A stretch of 64,000 nt of DNA from the NCBI RefSeq assembly GCF_001514125.1, contig NZ_KQ948549.1:831257-895256 (forward strand), given 5' to 3'. Source of the DNA: Streptomyces longwoodensis (GTDB lineage Bacteria; Actinomycetota; Actinomycetes; Streptomycetales; Streptomycetaceae). The first letter of the stretch is position 1. The number at the start of each line of letters is the position of its first letter. The notes under the pieces are model-generated. The model was given only the letters and a program-made list of their open reading frames with translations, was not told where the DNA came from and made no database searches. Shown one piece after another: positions 1-8,430 of this stretch. Position numbers and translations under genes: made by a program.

Positions 1-241
1 TCACGCCGCACCGCCCGGAAATAGTCGGCGACACGCGCCCGGGGGAGGCGTGGAGCCGCGGCCACCGGTGTCACCCTTGCACCCGTTCCGTCGTGGGAGA
101 CAGGTGTACGCCTGTGAACTCGGGGAACACGTAGGCGTGCCCGGCGCCGCCCGGCGGTCCCGATCGGACGTGTCGGCAGCCCGCTGCCCCCCAGGCGCGG
201 CCGACGGGCGTGGGCGTGTGCGGATGAGAAGAGGGATCGTG
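1..241. other. Left edge, no gene recognised
   Basis: Open frames cross this stretch on both strands, but none resembles a known family or has a convincing ribosome binding site. The stretch ends at the AGAAGAGGG ribosome binding site of the DUF5133 gene. A gene lying mostly outside the window cannot be excluded. Confidence 0.4.
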
Positions 242-487
242 ATGCTGCTTCCGGCGGAGAAGGACCTGCGGGCCACGCTGGCTCGGTTCGCGCAGGTGCG
301 CATCGAACACGACGTACGCCCCACCGGCACCACCAGCCTGGCCCTCGAGGACGTCACCCGGGCGCTGTGCGCCCTGACCGGGACCACCACCGTCGAGGAC
401 GCGCTCCGCGAGGCGGACGCACTGCTCGACCGCTGCCGCACCGAGCGCCTGGGCGCGGCCAAGGGGACGGCGACGCTGGCGGCGTAG
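242..487 (+). CDS. DUF5133 domain protein
   Basis: An 81-residue protein starting MLLPAEKDLRATLARF, which matches the small Streptomyces DUF5133 family in length and pattern (an opening MLLP, then a central TSLALEDVTRALCALTGTTT block and a second amphipathic helix). The ATG at 242 is preferred because AGAAGAGGG lies about 6 nt upstream; a GTG directly before it would add one residue. No membrane segment or signal peptide is visible, so it is probably cytosolic. The family has no established biochemical function. It stands alone, and a hairpin follows at 554-572. Confidence 0.75.
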   Translation: MLLPAEKDLRATLARFAQVRIEHDVRPTGTTSLALEDVTRALCALTGTTTVEDALREADALLDRCRTERLGAAKGTATLAA

Positions 488-553
488 AGCCCCCCGCGGC
501 GCGGGCCGCCCCCGTTCCGCCGGTCACCTTTTCGCTGCTCACCCCGGATATCA

Positions 554-572
554 AGCCGCGTCTGTCGCGGCT
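554..572. terminator. Hairpin between convergent genes
   Basis: AGCCGCG and CGCGGCT form a perfect 7-bp stem around a 5-nt loop. It lies between the DUF5133 gene and the small membrane protein gene, which converge, so it could end transcription from either side. There is no U tract, as is usual in Streptomyces. Confidence 0.4.
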
Positions 573-584
573 CACCCCCGGCTC

Positions 585-788
585 TCAAGCCGCGTCGCGG
601 TGCCGCGCTCCCGAGGCGTGCGCCGCCCGGGAGGCCGACTGCCCTCCTCCGGGGAGCAGGCGCAGGTGGCGGCGCCCGCCCGCGTGCCGGGGCGCCGTGG
701 GCGGCCCGGACATCCAGTTCTCCACCCGGTCCATCAGCAGGAGCGTCAGCCCCAGCGCCGGCAGGACCAGGACCGCAATGACCGTCAC
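585..788 (-). CDS. Small single-pass membrane protein
   Basis: A 67-residue protein with one N-terminal transmembrane helix (TVIAVLVLPALGLTLLLMD) and a basic, histidine- and arginine-rich cytoplasmic tail. The GTG at 788 is chosen because GAGGAGGG lies 9 nt upstream; a GTG at 812 would place that ribosome binding site inside the gene. Short proteins of this shape are common in Streptomyces and have no known role. It converges with the DUF5133 gene. Confidence 0.6.
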   Translation of the reverse strand: MTVIAVLVLPALGLTLLLMDRVENWMSGPPTAPRHAGGRRHLRLLPGGGQSASRAAHASGARHRDAA

Positions 789-1003
789 AGCAACGTTCCC
801 TCCTCGGCTCACGACCTCCCCACGGGTGCCCGCATCCCGACGAGAAGGCCACCTGGGCGTGTAAGAGTCGTGTGAACGTCAGACCGTGCCCGTTCGCCCG
901 CCCTGAACTCGACGGTTCGGGGTACTCGCGCGCTCAGGGGACGGCGCCGGTCACCAGGAAGAGCCGGGCCGACCACTACGGACAGGGACGGGAGGTGACC
1001 GCT

Positions 1004-1441
1004 GTGTCGAACACGCAGCCGCACTACGCCGAAGCCGGCGACAGCACTGCGCGCTCCGGCCAGGAGCCGGTGGGCGAGCTGGTCCAACGGGCCTCGCAGC
1101 AGCTGACGGAGCTGGTGCGCGGCGAGATGAGGCTGGCGCAGGCGGAGATGAAGGAGAAGGGCAAGCGCTACGGCAAGGGCGGTGGCCTGTTCGGCGGCGC
1201 CGGAGTCGTGGGCTTCCTGATGCTGCAGGCGCTGGTCGCCACCGCGATCGCGGCGCTGGCGGTGCCGCTGCCGGTGTGGGCCGCGGCGCTGATCGTCACG
1301 GCGGTGCTCGGGGTGATCGCCGCGGTGATGGCCCTGAGCGGCAAGAAGCAGATGCAGCAGGCCGCGCCGCCCAAGCCCGAGCAGACGATCGAGAACGTGA
1401 AGGCCGACGTGGCCGAGATCAAGGGGAGTGCACACCGATGA
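1004..1441 (+). CDS. Holin-X family (phage holin family) membrane protein
   Basis: A 145-residue protein with a polar N-terminus, an amphipathic helix rich in Arg and Glu (residues ~25-55) and two adjacent transmembrane helices (~60-110), the layout of the actinobacterial Holin-X family. Despite the name these are chromosomal envelope proteins, not phage lysis proteins. The GTG at 1004 has GGGAGG 9 nt upstream. The stop overlaps the next ATG (ATGA), so the DUF3618 gene is translationally coupled. The pairing of Holin-X, DUF3618 and a small membrane protein is a recurring Streptomyces operon. Confidence 0.85.
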   Translation: MSNTQPHYAEAGDSTARSGQEPVGELVQRASQQLTELVRGEMRLAQAEMKEKGKRYGKGGGLFGGAGVVGFLMLQALVATAIAALAVPLPVWAAALIVTAVLGVIAAVMALSGKKQMQQAAPPKPEQTIENVKADVAEIKGSAHR

Positions 1442-1983
1442 CCCAACCGCCGCACGACGAGCCCACTGCCGCCAACCCCGAGGAACTGCGGGAGCAGGTC
1501 GAGCAGACCAGGGCCGAACTCGGGCAGACGGTCGAGGCGCTGGCGGCCAAGGCCGACGTCAAGGCGCGTACGCAGGAGAAGGCCGCCGAGGTGAAGGAAC
1601 AGGCCGCCGCGAAGGCCAGCGACGTCAAGGAACAGGCCACGGCGAAGGCGGTCGAGGTCAAGGAACAGGCCGCCGCCAAGGCCGCCGAGCTGAAGGAGCA
1701 GACCGCCCTGAAGGCCGGCGAGCTGAAGGCCAAGGCCGCCGAACTGGCGCACCAGGCGCAGGACAAGCTGCCGGACCCGGTCAAGGAGAAGGCGGCCCTG
1801 GCCGCCGAGCAGGCCCGGACCAAGGCGGGCCATGCCGGACAGCTCTGGCAGGACAAGGCGCCCGAGCCGGTGCGGCAGAAGACCGCCCAGGGTGCGCAGC
1901 TGGCACGGGACAACCGCAAGGCGCTGCTGGTGGTCACGGGCGTGGCCGTGGTGGCGTGGCTGGCCTTCCGCCGCAAGGGCTGA
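1438..1983 (+). CDS. DUF3618 repeat protein with C-terminal membrane anchor
   Basis: A 181-residue protein. It opens with a DUF3618-type segment (EELREQVEQTRAELGQTV), followed by a long run of imperfect 11-residue repeats of the form VKEQAAAKAxE (residues ~40-110), which should form an amphipathic LEA/apolipoprotein-like helix. A single transmembrane helix near the C-terminus (ALLVVTGVAVVAWLAF) is followed by RRKG. The start ATG overlaps the upstream stop. The layout suggests a membrane-tethered helix that lies along lipid or protects it, coupled to the Holin-X protein; this is inference. Confidence 0.85.
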   Translation: MTQPPHDEPTAANPEELREQVEQTRAELGQTVEALAAKADVKARTQEKAAEVKEQAAAKASDVKEQATAKAVEVKEQAAAKAAELKEQTALKAGELKAKAAELAHQAQDKLPDPVKEKAALAAEQARTKAGHAGQLWQDKAPEPVRQKTAQGAQLARDNRKALLVVTGVAVVAWLAFRRKG

Positions 1984-2086
1984 CGGGGGTCGGCAGTTCC
2001 GCCGAAGCGAGGGGAGGGCCGGCGCGTCGGACGACCGCCGGCCTTCACCCTGCCCGACACCCATCGAACGGAGAACCCACGCAGCC

Positions 2087-2353
2087 ATGTCCGACCAGCA
2101 TGCCGCTGCCGCGGTGACCGCCGCCGCAGCCGTCGCCCTGATCCTGGTGGCCCGGGCCGCGATCGTCCACCAGGGCCGGCGGCACGCCGGCGCCCGGGCC
2201 CACCTGCGCCGGCGTTCGGTGCGATCGGTGCGGTCCGCGGTTCCGGCCACCGTCCCGGACGGCGCGGCCGCCCACTCGGCCGTGCAGGAGGCCGAGCGGT
2301 ACGTCCACCACTGCTGGCAACAGCTCCGGACGCGTACGGATCCGCCCGAATGA
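2087..2353 (+). CDS. Small membrane protein, third gene of envelope operon
   Basis: An 88-residue protein with one N-terminal transmembrane helix (VTAAAAVALILVARAAIV) and a basic tail. The ATG at 2087 follows a GGAGAA ribosome binding site. It lies 103 nt after the DUF3618 gene on the same strand, probably in the same transcript. The high third-position GC supports coding. No family recognised. Confidence 0.6.
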   Translation: MSDQHAAAAVTAAAAVALILVARAAIVHQGRRHAGARAHLRRRSVRSVRSAVPATVPDGAAAHSAVQEAERYVHHCWQQLRTRTDPPE

Positions 2354-2549
2354 CCTCCGTGCGACCGGCGGTGCTGGTGCCGACCCACCCAGGGAGGGCG
2401 TTTAGGCTGATCGGGGCCGAGGCGCGGGACGACCGAGGTCACCGCTGTCCGGTTCTGGCGCACCCGGGTGGTCATGGCGAACGGTGTGGCATGCGGTGCG
2501 AGTTGACGGGTACGGGCGCCCGTGTGAACGGGGAGTGAGGGCGAGGCCA

Positions 2550-3044
2550 GTGACTACTCCAACCGGCGGCGACGGTCGCCCGGGGCCGGACGAGCAGCTG
2601 ATGCGGATCGGCCACGCGCTGCGCGACGAGAACGGCTGCATCGCCCAGGCGCGCGACCACGCGGCCGCCTTCCTCGACAGCGCCGGCGCCGACCACCAGG
2701 TGCCCGTCTCCGACCGCACGAGGGACCTGACCCAGCTGGTGGTCAGCGAACTGGTCACCAACTCCCGCAAGTACGCGCCGGGACCGATCCTGATGGAACT
2801 GCGCCTCACCACCCGGGCCGTCGAGGTGGTGGTGTGGGACAGCGACCCGACGGTCCCGGAGGCACGCACCGCCGACCCGGCCCGTATCGGCCAGCACGGT
2901 CTGGAGATCGTCAAGGCGATCGCCGAGGGCTTCTTCGTCGAACAGGAGCCGGTGGGCAAGCGCATCACGGCCCGCATCGCCCTGACCGACCTGCCCACGG
3001 ACACCGACGACCGCCGCGACCCGGGCCCCGTCCGCCTGCCCTAG
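2550..3044 (+). CDS. RsbW-like ATP-binding protein (anti-sigma kinase fold)
   Basis: A 164-residue HATPase_c_2 protein. The Bergerat fold is visible: N box ELVTNSRKYAPG (~residues 68-79), G1-like VWDSDP and G2-like GQHGLEIV. Such proteins phosphorylate STAS antagonists or bind sigma factors; the partner here is unknown and no sigma factor is nearby. The GTG start at 2550 follows a GA-rich ribosome binding site. The stop codon TAG is made of the TA target of an inverted-repeat element plus the first base of that element (see 3044-3272). Confidence 0.85.
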   Translation: MTTPTGGDGRPGPDEQLMRIGHALRDENGCIAQARDHAAAFLDSAGADHQVPVSDRTRDLTQLVVSELVTNSRKYAPGPILMELRLTTRAVEVVVWDSDPTVPEARTADPARIGQHGLEIVKAIAEGFFVEQEPVGKRITARIALTDLPTDTDDRRDPGPVRLP

Positions 3045-3272
3045 GTCGTGTCCGCAAAGTCCCTCCCCCAGAGGGGGGACCCCCAGCCCTGCGACGCCCG
3101 GCACGCTCCCCCACGCTCGGCTTCGCTCGCGCGGGAGGGGCCCCCACCGCCGCACCGGGCGGACACCCGAGTACGGCCAGTACGCGGGTGTCCGCCCGGC
3201 ACGCCGAGAGCACGCACCGGACGCCGCAGGGCCCGCCCTTCGGGCGGACGACGGGACTTTGCGGACACGACC
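3044..3272. mobile_element. MITE-like element with 20-bp perfect terminal inverted repeats
   Basis: The ends 3044-3063 (GGTCGTGTCCGCAAAGTCCC) and 3253-3272 are perfect inverted repeats, flanked by TA on each side inside CTAG (3041-3044 and 3272-3275). The 229-bp body has no transposase but holds a second, internal inverted repeat centred near 3170 (CCGGGCGGACACCCG against its complement). The size, TA duplication and lack of coding capacity fit a miniature non-autonomous element mobilised in trans by an IS5- or IS630-type transposase; the family is inferred. It separates the RsbW-like gene from the acetyltransferase gene. Confidence 0.75.
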
Positions 3273-3351
3273 TAGCCGCCCGAAGAACCGCCCGCCCGGA
3301 CGCTGCGATATCGGATTGCCCCGGGCGGGCGGATCACGTTGTGTGGGCGGC

Positions 3352-3891
3352 ATGACCGAACTGCGCACCGACCGCCTCGTCCTGCGTCCATGGCGGGCGT
3401 CCGACCTCGCACCGTGGGCGGCGATGAACGCCGACCCCGAGGTCCGCCGGCACCTGGGCGACCTGCTGACCCGCGAGCAGAGCGACGCCTCCGTGGCCCG
3501 GTTCCGGGCCGAGTTCGAGGAGCGGGGCTACGGATGGTGGGCCGTCGAGGTGCGGGCCACGGGTGCGTTCACCGGATTCGCGGGCCTGGACCGGGTGGAC
3601 GACGGCCTGCCGTTCGGCGGGTTGGAGATCGGCTGGCGGCTCGCGCGCGAGGCGTGGGGGAAGGGGTACGCCACCGAGGCCGCGCGGGCGGTCCTGGACT
3701 TCGGCTTCGACACCCTCGGACTCCCCGAGATCCTCGCCGTCACCACGGCCACCAATCTCCGTTCCCAGGCGGTGATGCGCAGGATCGGCATGACCCGGGA
3801 CCCGGACGGCGACTTCGACGACCCCACCGCACCCGAAGGACCACTGCGTCCGCAGGTGCTCCACCGCATCGCCCGCGGTGGGCGGGCCTGA
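3352..3891 (+). CDS. GNAT family N-acetyltransferase (RimJ/RimL type)
   Basis: A 179-residue protein with the full GNAT fold: LRTDRLVLRPW at the N-terminus, the acetyl-CoA binding loop around WRLAREAWGKGYATEA and the C-terminal VTTATNLRSQAVMRRIG. It should transfer an acetyl group from acetyl-CoA to an amine, in this subfamily often a protein N-terminus or a small molecule; the substrate cannot be told. The ATG at 3352 begins the conserved fold. It lies 79 nt after the inverted-repeat element, so its original promoter may have been displaced. Confidence 0.85.
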   Translation: MTELRTDRLVLRPWRASDLAPWAAMNADPEVRRHLGDLLTREQSDASVARFRAEFEERGYGWWAVEVRATGAFTGFAGLDRVDDGLPFGGLEIGWRLAREAWGKGYATEAARAVLDFGFDTLGLPEILAVTTATNLRSQAVMRRIGMTRDPDGDFDDPTAPEGPLRPQVLHRIARGGRA

Positions 3892-3997
3892 CGGCACCGG
3901 AGCCGGACGCGGTACGTAGACCTGACGGCGCCGGAGCCGAACTCGTCATGGTGCAGCGCTCGTTCAGGCCGGAACCCGGAGGCCCCGCACACACACC

Positions 3998-4032
3998 GAC
4001 GGCTCCCCCTGCTCGGCAGGTGGGAGCCGTCG
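3998..4032. terminator. Strong hairpin between convergent genes
   Basis: CGACGGCTCCC and GGGAGCCGTCG form an 11-bp stem with a short GC-rich loop. It lies between the acetyltransferase gene (+) and the GlsB-type gene (-) and probably ends transcription from both sides. Confidence 0.65.
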
Positions 4033-4061
4033 TGTGGTGTCGCGGTGTCTGCCGCGTCAGG

Positions 4062-4340
4062 TCAGGCGTGACGGTGCGAGTGCCGGTTGCCCGTGAAGAC
4101 CCGGTACAGGGCCAGCAGGATGAGGGAGCCCACGATGGCGGCGATCCAGGTGGACAGCTCGAAGAAGCCGTCGACGGAGTCGACGCCGAAGATCACCTTG
4201 CCCAGCCAGCCACCGAGCAGACCGCCGGCGATGCCGATGAGCATGGTGATGATGATGCCGCCCGGGTCCTTGCCCGGCATGAGGGCCTTGGCGATGGCGC
4301 CGGCGAGCAGACCGATGATGATCCACGCGAGGATGCCCAT
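4062..4340 (-). CDS. GlsB/YeaQ/YmgE family stress membrane protein
   Basis: A 92-residue very hydrophobic protein with three membrane helices: WIIIGLLAGAIAKALMPG, a glycine-rich IGIAGGLLGGWLGKVIFG and a C-terminal ILLALYRVF. This is the transglycosylase-associated/GlsB pattern, including the conserved GLLAGAIAK and GGLLGGWLG stretches. Family members are induced by envelope and general stress; the biochemical role is unsettled. The upstream region (4341-4440) is AT-rich for this genome and probably holds the promoter. Confidence 0.9.
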   Translation of the reverse strand: MGILAWIIIGLLAGAIAKALMPGKDPGGIIITMLIGIAGGLLGGWLGKVIFGVDSVDGFFELSTWIAAIVGSLILLALYRVFTGNRHSHRHA

Positions 4341-4475
4341 GTGCGTCTCCGTCTCGTCGTATAAAGAATGTGTCAGAACATCGTGTGTACCGAATCCGCG
4401 CGTACAAACGTCTCTGTCACATCGCGATCTTGACGAACTTTCGGCATTGGGCCGGAGCCGTGCCGTGACCTGCCG

Positions 4476-4811
4476 TCAGACGCCGCCGGCCGGGTCGGTG
4501 ACGGGCGCGTCCGGCTCCGTGATGACGCCGTGCAGGCCCAGGCGGACCAACAAGGCGGACAGGTGCTCGCTCAGACCGGTCACGGTCAGCGAGCCGTCGA
4601 GCGCGACCAGGCGCTGGTACCAGGCGATGAGCGCGGTGATGCCGGTGGAGTCCAGAACTGCCACGCGGGACGCGTCCAGGGTGAGGTGCCGGCAGCCCTC
4701 GTCGATCATCCGGTCGCCCAGCGCCCGCAGGCCTGGTGTGGTGTCGAGGTCGACGTCCTCTGGCAGTGTCGCGGTGACGTGGTCACCTGCGCGGTCGGTG
4801 ACGTGCAGCAC
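4476..4811 (-). CDS. STAS-domain anti-sigma factor antagonist
   Basis: A 111-residue single STAS domain with the phosphorylatable serine in VLDSTGIT (S55). Unphosphorylated proteins of this type bind RsbW-like kinases and release their targets; PP2C phosphatases reset them. Its central sequence (GCRHLTLDASRVAVLDSTG) is very close to that of the STAS gene at 19261-19668, so the two are paralogues. It is divergent from the PP2C gene at 5072, which may be its phosphatase (inference from position). Confidence 0.85.
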   Translation of the reverse strand: MLHVTDRAGDHVTATLPEDVDLDTTPGLRALGDRMIDEGCRHLTLDASRVAVLDSTGITALIAWYQRLVALDGSLTVTGLSEHLSALLVRLGLHGVITEPDAPVTDPAGGV

Positions 4812-5071
4812 GGCCGTACCTCCGGATCAGCGGCCGGGCTGTCGCTGGGGCGAACACCTTGGCGAGGAGACACCGGGCCGGGTGACAAGGCTACCGGCGC
4901 GCGGGACGCCCTCGTTACCATTCGTCGCGCCGGTCACGATTCGGGTCATTTCCGGGGGTGCCGTCACGGTGATACCGGATGGAGGAGGTTGCAACCGGGA
5001 GGGAGATGCGGGACGGTTGCCGTACGACATCTTTTTCCCATCGCAGGAAGGTGGTGAGGTGCGCACGATGC

Positions 5072-6751
5072 GTGCCTCCGCTTGTGGCTGTTTCCCGCGG
5101 CATTCCCGCCCGCCCGTCCGACGCCGACCGCACGGTCGGCACGACGTGGTCTGACGCCCCCTGTCCTGTCCTCGTCGCCGACCGCGACGGCGGCCTCGTC
5201 CGGATGAACGGCGCGGCCCGCACCCTGCTGCCCGGAGCCGTCGACGGCGAGCCCCTGGACCAGCGGGTCCCGACCTGGCTCTCCGACGCCCACCACCAGG
5301 TCAGCCAGGGGGAGCACGCCCCGGCCGACGCGCCCCACGCCGGAAGCATCGACGACCGCTTCTTCGCGGCGCACCCCACGCCCGGCGCCGACGGTGAGGT
5401 CGTGTGGTGGCTGGTCGAGGAGACCGACCGACGCCTGGCCCGGGCGCTGGACGACGCCCAGGGGCGCTCCCGGATACTCACCGAGGTGTCGAGCACGCTG
5501 CTGTCGACGCTCAATGTGGGGCGCTGCATGGACACGGCCGCCGCCATGGCCGCGGAACACCTCGCCGAGGCCGCCGTCCTCGTCGCCCCGCCGCAGGGCC
5601 GGCGGTACCCGCTGACCCACGCCCAGCGCGGCGGACGGGTGAGTCATGTCACGCGGCGGATCGACGTGGCCGCCGTGCCCGGCCTGGCCGAGGCCCTGCA
5701 GGGTTTCCCGCCGGTGCCCGCCCGCTGGATCAACCCCGACGACCTCCCGGACTGGGCGGTGCCCGACGGGTTCGCCGGGCCGGTCAACTCCGTGATCGTC
5801 ACCCCGCTGCCCGGTCACGGCGTGCCCGCGGGCGCGCTGATCCTGCTGCGGTCCAGCACCGAGCAGGCCTTCACCGAGGGCGAGGAAGCCTTTGCCCGGC
5901 TGTTCGCCGCCAGGGCCGGCGCCGCCCTGTCGGCGGCCCGTCTGTACAGCGAACAGACCCGGATCACCGAGACGTTGATGCAGGAGCTGCTCCCGCCGAC
6001 GCTGACCTCCGTGCACGGCGTCGACTTCGCCGGGGGCTACCGCGCGGCGAAGGAACAGGACCGGGTCGGGGGCGACTTCTACGACGTCCACCCCGCCGCC
6101 CACCCCTCCCAGGAGACCCTGGTGGTCCTGGGTGACGTCGCCGGCAAGGGTCTGGACGCCGCCGTGCTCACCGGCAAGATCCGCAACACGCTGCACGCCC
6201 TGCTGCCGCTGGCCGACGACCACGAGCGGCTGCTCAACCTCCTCAACGGCGCGCTGCTGACCTCCCGTCACACCCGCTTCGCCACCCTCGTCCTCGCCTC
6301 GGTGCTCCGCCGCGGCGGAAAGGTGCACCTGCGGCTGACCAGCGCCGGTCACCTGCCGCCGCTGATCGTCCGCAACGACGGCACGGTCGAGGAAGTGGCC
6401 ACCCGCGGGACCCTGGTGGGGGCGCTGCCGACGGTCACGGCCACCACGGTGCGGACCGTGCTGGCGCCCGGTGAGACCTGTGTGCTGTTCACCGACGGCA
6501 TCACGGAGGCCCGCGGCGGCCCGCTGGGCGACGACCTCTTCGGCGACCACCGGCTGCGCCGGGCCCTGTCGCCGTGCGCGGGCATGCCCGCGGAGGCGGT
6601 CGTGGAGCGGGTGCAGATGCTGGCCTCCGAGTGGGTGGGCGCCGGCCGTCACGACGACATGGCCGCCGTCGCCATCAGCGCCCCCAGGACCGGACGCCTG
6701 ACCGTGGTCAACGGTCAGGTGGGGCGCCAGGAGGGGCGGAGGAACAGGTGA
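5072..6751 (+). CDS. SpoIIE-type PP2C phosphatase with PAS-like and GAF domains
   Basis: About 559 residues: a PAS-like segment near the start (CPVLVADRDGGLVRMNGAA), a GAF domain (~120-290) and a SpoIIE/PP2C domain (~300-540) with complete metal motifs (VGGDFYDV, LGDVAGKGLDAA, FTDGITEA, HDDMAAVAI). It should dephosphorylate a STAS protein. The start is uncertain: GTG 5072 follows a GGTGGTGAGG stretch at a long spacing, while GTG 5051 and an ATG at 4979 are in frame. The stop overlaps the GTG of the cobalamin-binding gene, so the two products are coupled. Confidence 0.85.
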   Translation: MPPLVAVSRGIPARPSDADRTVGTTWSDAPCPVLVADRDGGLVRMNGAARTLLPGAVDGEPLDQRVPTWLSDAHHQVSQGEHAPADAPHAGSIDDRFFAAHPTPGADGEVVWWLVEETDRRLARALDDAQGRSRILTEVSSTLLSTLNVGRCMDTAAAMAAEHLAEAAVLVAPPQGRRYPLTHAQRGGRVSHVTRRIDVAAVPGLAEALQGFPPVPARWINPDDLPDWAVPDGFAGPVNSVIVTPLPGHGVPAGALILLRSSTEQAFTEGEEAFARLFAARAGAALSAARLYSEQTRITETLMQELLPPTLTSVHGVDFAGGYRAAKEQDRVGGDFYDVHPAAHPSQETLVVLGDVAGKGLDAAVLTGKIRNTLHALLPLADDHERLLNLLNGALLTSRHTRFATLVLASVLRRGGKVHLRLTSAGHLPPLIVRNDGTVEEVATRGTLVGALPTVTATTVRTVLAPGETCVLFTDGITEARGGPLGDDLFGDHRLRRALSPCAGMPAEAVVERVQMLASEWVGAGRHDDMAAVAISAPRTGRLTVVNGQVGRQEGRRNR

Positions 6752-7839
6752 GACCCGACATACTCGCCGACCGGCTCAGGGACGAGCTGTGGGACGCGGT
6801 GGTCGACGGCGAGGAGTACCGGGCCGTCGACCTCGTCCACGCGGCCGCCGGCGACGGCGTGGACGAGGAGACGCTGCTGCTGGAGGTGATCGCCCGCGTC
6901 CAGGAGAAGATCGGCGTCGAATGGGCCGCCGACCGCCTGACCGTCGCCCAGGAGCACGCCGCGACGGCCATCAACGAACGGGTCGTCGCCTCCCTGGCCG
7001 ACCGCCGCCGGGCCGCCCGGCGCACGGAGGTCCCGCGGGGCCGGGTGACCGTCAGCTGCATCGACGGCGAATGGCACGCGTTCCCGGCCCGGCTCGTCGC
7101 CGAGGTCCTCGGGCTGCACGGATGGCGCGTGGACTACCTCGGTGCCCAGACCCCCACCCCGCACCTGGTCGCCCACCTGCACCGCACCGACCCCGACGCG
7201 GTGCTGCTGTCGGGTTCCATCGCCACCCACCTGCCGACCGCGCACGCGGCCGTGACCGCCTGCCAGGCCGTCGGCGTGCCGGTCCTGGCCGGCGGTCGCG
7301 CCTTCGGCCCCGGCGGCCGGTACGCGCGGGCGCTGGGCGCCGACCGGTGGGCACCCGACGCCCGGGGCGCGGTCGACGTGCTCGCGGCGGGACTCGCCCG
7401 GCCCCGTCCGGCGGCCGTGCGGCAGGTCTCCGAGGACCTGCCGCACCTGGTCGACCAGGAGTACACGATGGTCGTCCAGTCCCGGCCGCAGCTGGTCAAG
7501 CAGACGCTGGTCGAGCTGGAGACGCGCTTCCCGGCCGTACGCGACTACGACGACGACCAGCGCGAGCGCACCGCCGAGGACCTCGCCCACATCGTCGACT
7601 ACCTGGCGACGGCCCTCTACGTCGACGACCCCGAGGTCTTCACCGGCTTCCTCCAGTGGACGGCGGGTGTGCTGGAGGCCCGGCACGTGCCCGCGCACTC
7701 CCTGCTGGCGGGCCTCGACGCCCTGGCCGGCCAGCTCCGCGAATTCCCCCGCACCCTGAGCCTCATCGAACAGGGCAGTGCCGCCGTGCGCGGCCGGCCC
7801 GCCCCCCGTCCTGTCCCCGGCACCGACTTTGGCGTATGA
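6748..7839 (+). CDS. Cobalamin-binding protein with B12-photoreceptor signature
   Basis: A 363-residue protein. Residues ~1-95 form a helical B12-cap-like bundle holding W59-x9-E69-H70, the W-x9-E-H signature of AdoCbl photoreceptors such as CarH. Residues ~98-225 are a Rossmann B12-binding domain with GEWHAFP; H110 is the likely lower ligand, in an E-x-H-x-x-P variant of D-x-H-x-x-G. Residues ~235-350 are an extra helical domain, not recognised. There is no N-terminal MerR DNA-binding domain. GTG 6748 overlaps the phosphatase stop and follows GGAGGAAC; the gene end overlaps the next STAS ATG. The context suggests a cobalamin or light input to partner switching (inference). Confidence 0.8.
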   Translation: MRPDILADRLRDELWDAVVDGEEYRAVDLVHAAAGDGVDEETLLLEVIARVQEKIGVEWAADRLTVAQEHAATAINERVVASLADRRRAARRTEVPRGRVTVSCIDGEWHAFPARLVAEVLGLHGWRVDYLGAQTPTPHLVAHLHRTDPDAVLLSGSIATHLPTAHAAVTACQAVGVPVLAGGRAFGPGGRYARALGADRWAPDARGAVDVLAAGLARPRPAAVRQVSEDLPHLVDQEYTMVVQSRPQLVKQTLVELETRFPAVRDYDDDQRERTAEDLAHIVDYLATALYVDDPEVFTGFLQWTAGVLEARHVPAHSLLAGLDALAGQLREFPRTLSLIEQGSAAVRGRPAPRPVPGTDFGV

Positions 7840-8234
7840 CCGATCTGCATTCCGACGAGTTCGTCCTCACCGTCCTGCGCGACCCCCTCACGCTGACCGT
7901 GCGGGTGTCCGGCGAACTCGACTACGACACCAGCGACGACCTCCTCAGAGCCGTCGTCGCGCACCTGACCGAACCGTGCGGCTTCCGCGACGTCCGGCTG
8001 GACTTCCGGGACCTGCGGTACATCGACTCGACAGGACTGTCCGCCCTGTTGATGATCCACCGCCGGACCAGTGCGGCCGGGGTGCTCCTGCACCTGGACC
8101 ACCGGCCGGACTTCCTGGAACGGATGCTCACGATGACCAACGTGCTGGACCACCTCACCGCCCCGGGGCACCGTGAGGAGGCCGCGGAGGCCGCCGCCCA
8201 GGACGACGACGCCACCGGAGCGGGCGTCCCCTGA
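7836..8234 (+). CDS. STAS-domain anti-sigma factor antagonist
   Basis: A 132-residue STAS protein with GELDYDTSDDL and the phosphosite IDSTGLS (S65), followed by an acidic, alanine-rich C-terminal tail. The ATG overlaps the stop of the cobalamin-binding gene (ATGA), making the last gene of a PP2C, B12-sensor, STAS operon. It is the most likely substrate of the phosphatase encoded at 5072-6751. Confidence 0.88.
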   Translation: MTDLHSDEFVLTVLRDPLTLTVRVSGELDYDTSDDLLRAVVAHLTEPCGFRDVRLDFRDLRYIDSTGLSALLMIHRRTSAAGVLLHLDHRPDFLERMLTMTNVLDHLTAPGHREEAAEAAAQDDDATGAGVP

Positions 8235-8270
8235 GGCCCCGGGGGACCGTCCCGCACGGGCCCCTGCCTA

Positions 8271-8430
8271 GGGGGTGCCTTGTCGATCAGGCCGGGCTCG
8301 CGGCGTCCGGCACCGCGCCTCGCCGCGTTGTCGTCACTCGCCGATGCTCCGCATCGACTCCCTCCTCCGCCTTGCGATGCACGGCACCGGACGCCGCTCC
8401 CTGATCCGGCCTGATCGACAAGACACCCCC
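8271..8430. mobile_element. Second MITE-like element, 25-bp terminal inverted repeats
   Basis: The ends 8271-8295 and 8406-8430 are 25-bp inverted repeats with a single mismatch (GGGGGTGCCTTGTCGATCAG against GGGGGTGTCTTGTCGATCAG), flanked by TA within CTAG on both sides. The 160-bp body has no coding capacity. The terminal sequence differs from the element at 3044-3272, so these are two families sharing target preference and size class. The right end abuts the stop codon of the RsbW-like gene 8430-8918. Confidence 0.75.

Noticed and set aside
1004..1441. Prophage lysis cassette
   Set aside because: The Holin-X family is chromosomal in actinobacteria; no endolysin, integrase or structural phage gene is near.
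3044..8430. Full insertion sequence with transposase
   Set aside because: Neither element has room for a transposase, and no transposase-like sequence was seen in the open frames inside them.
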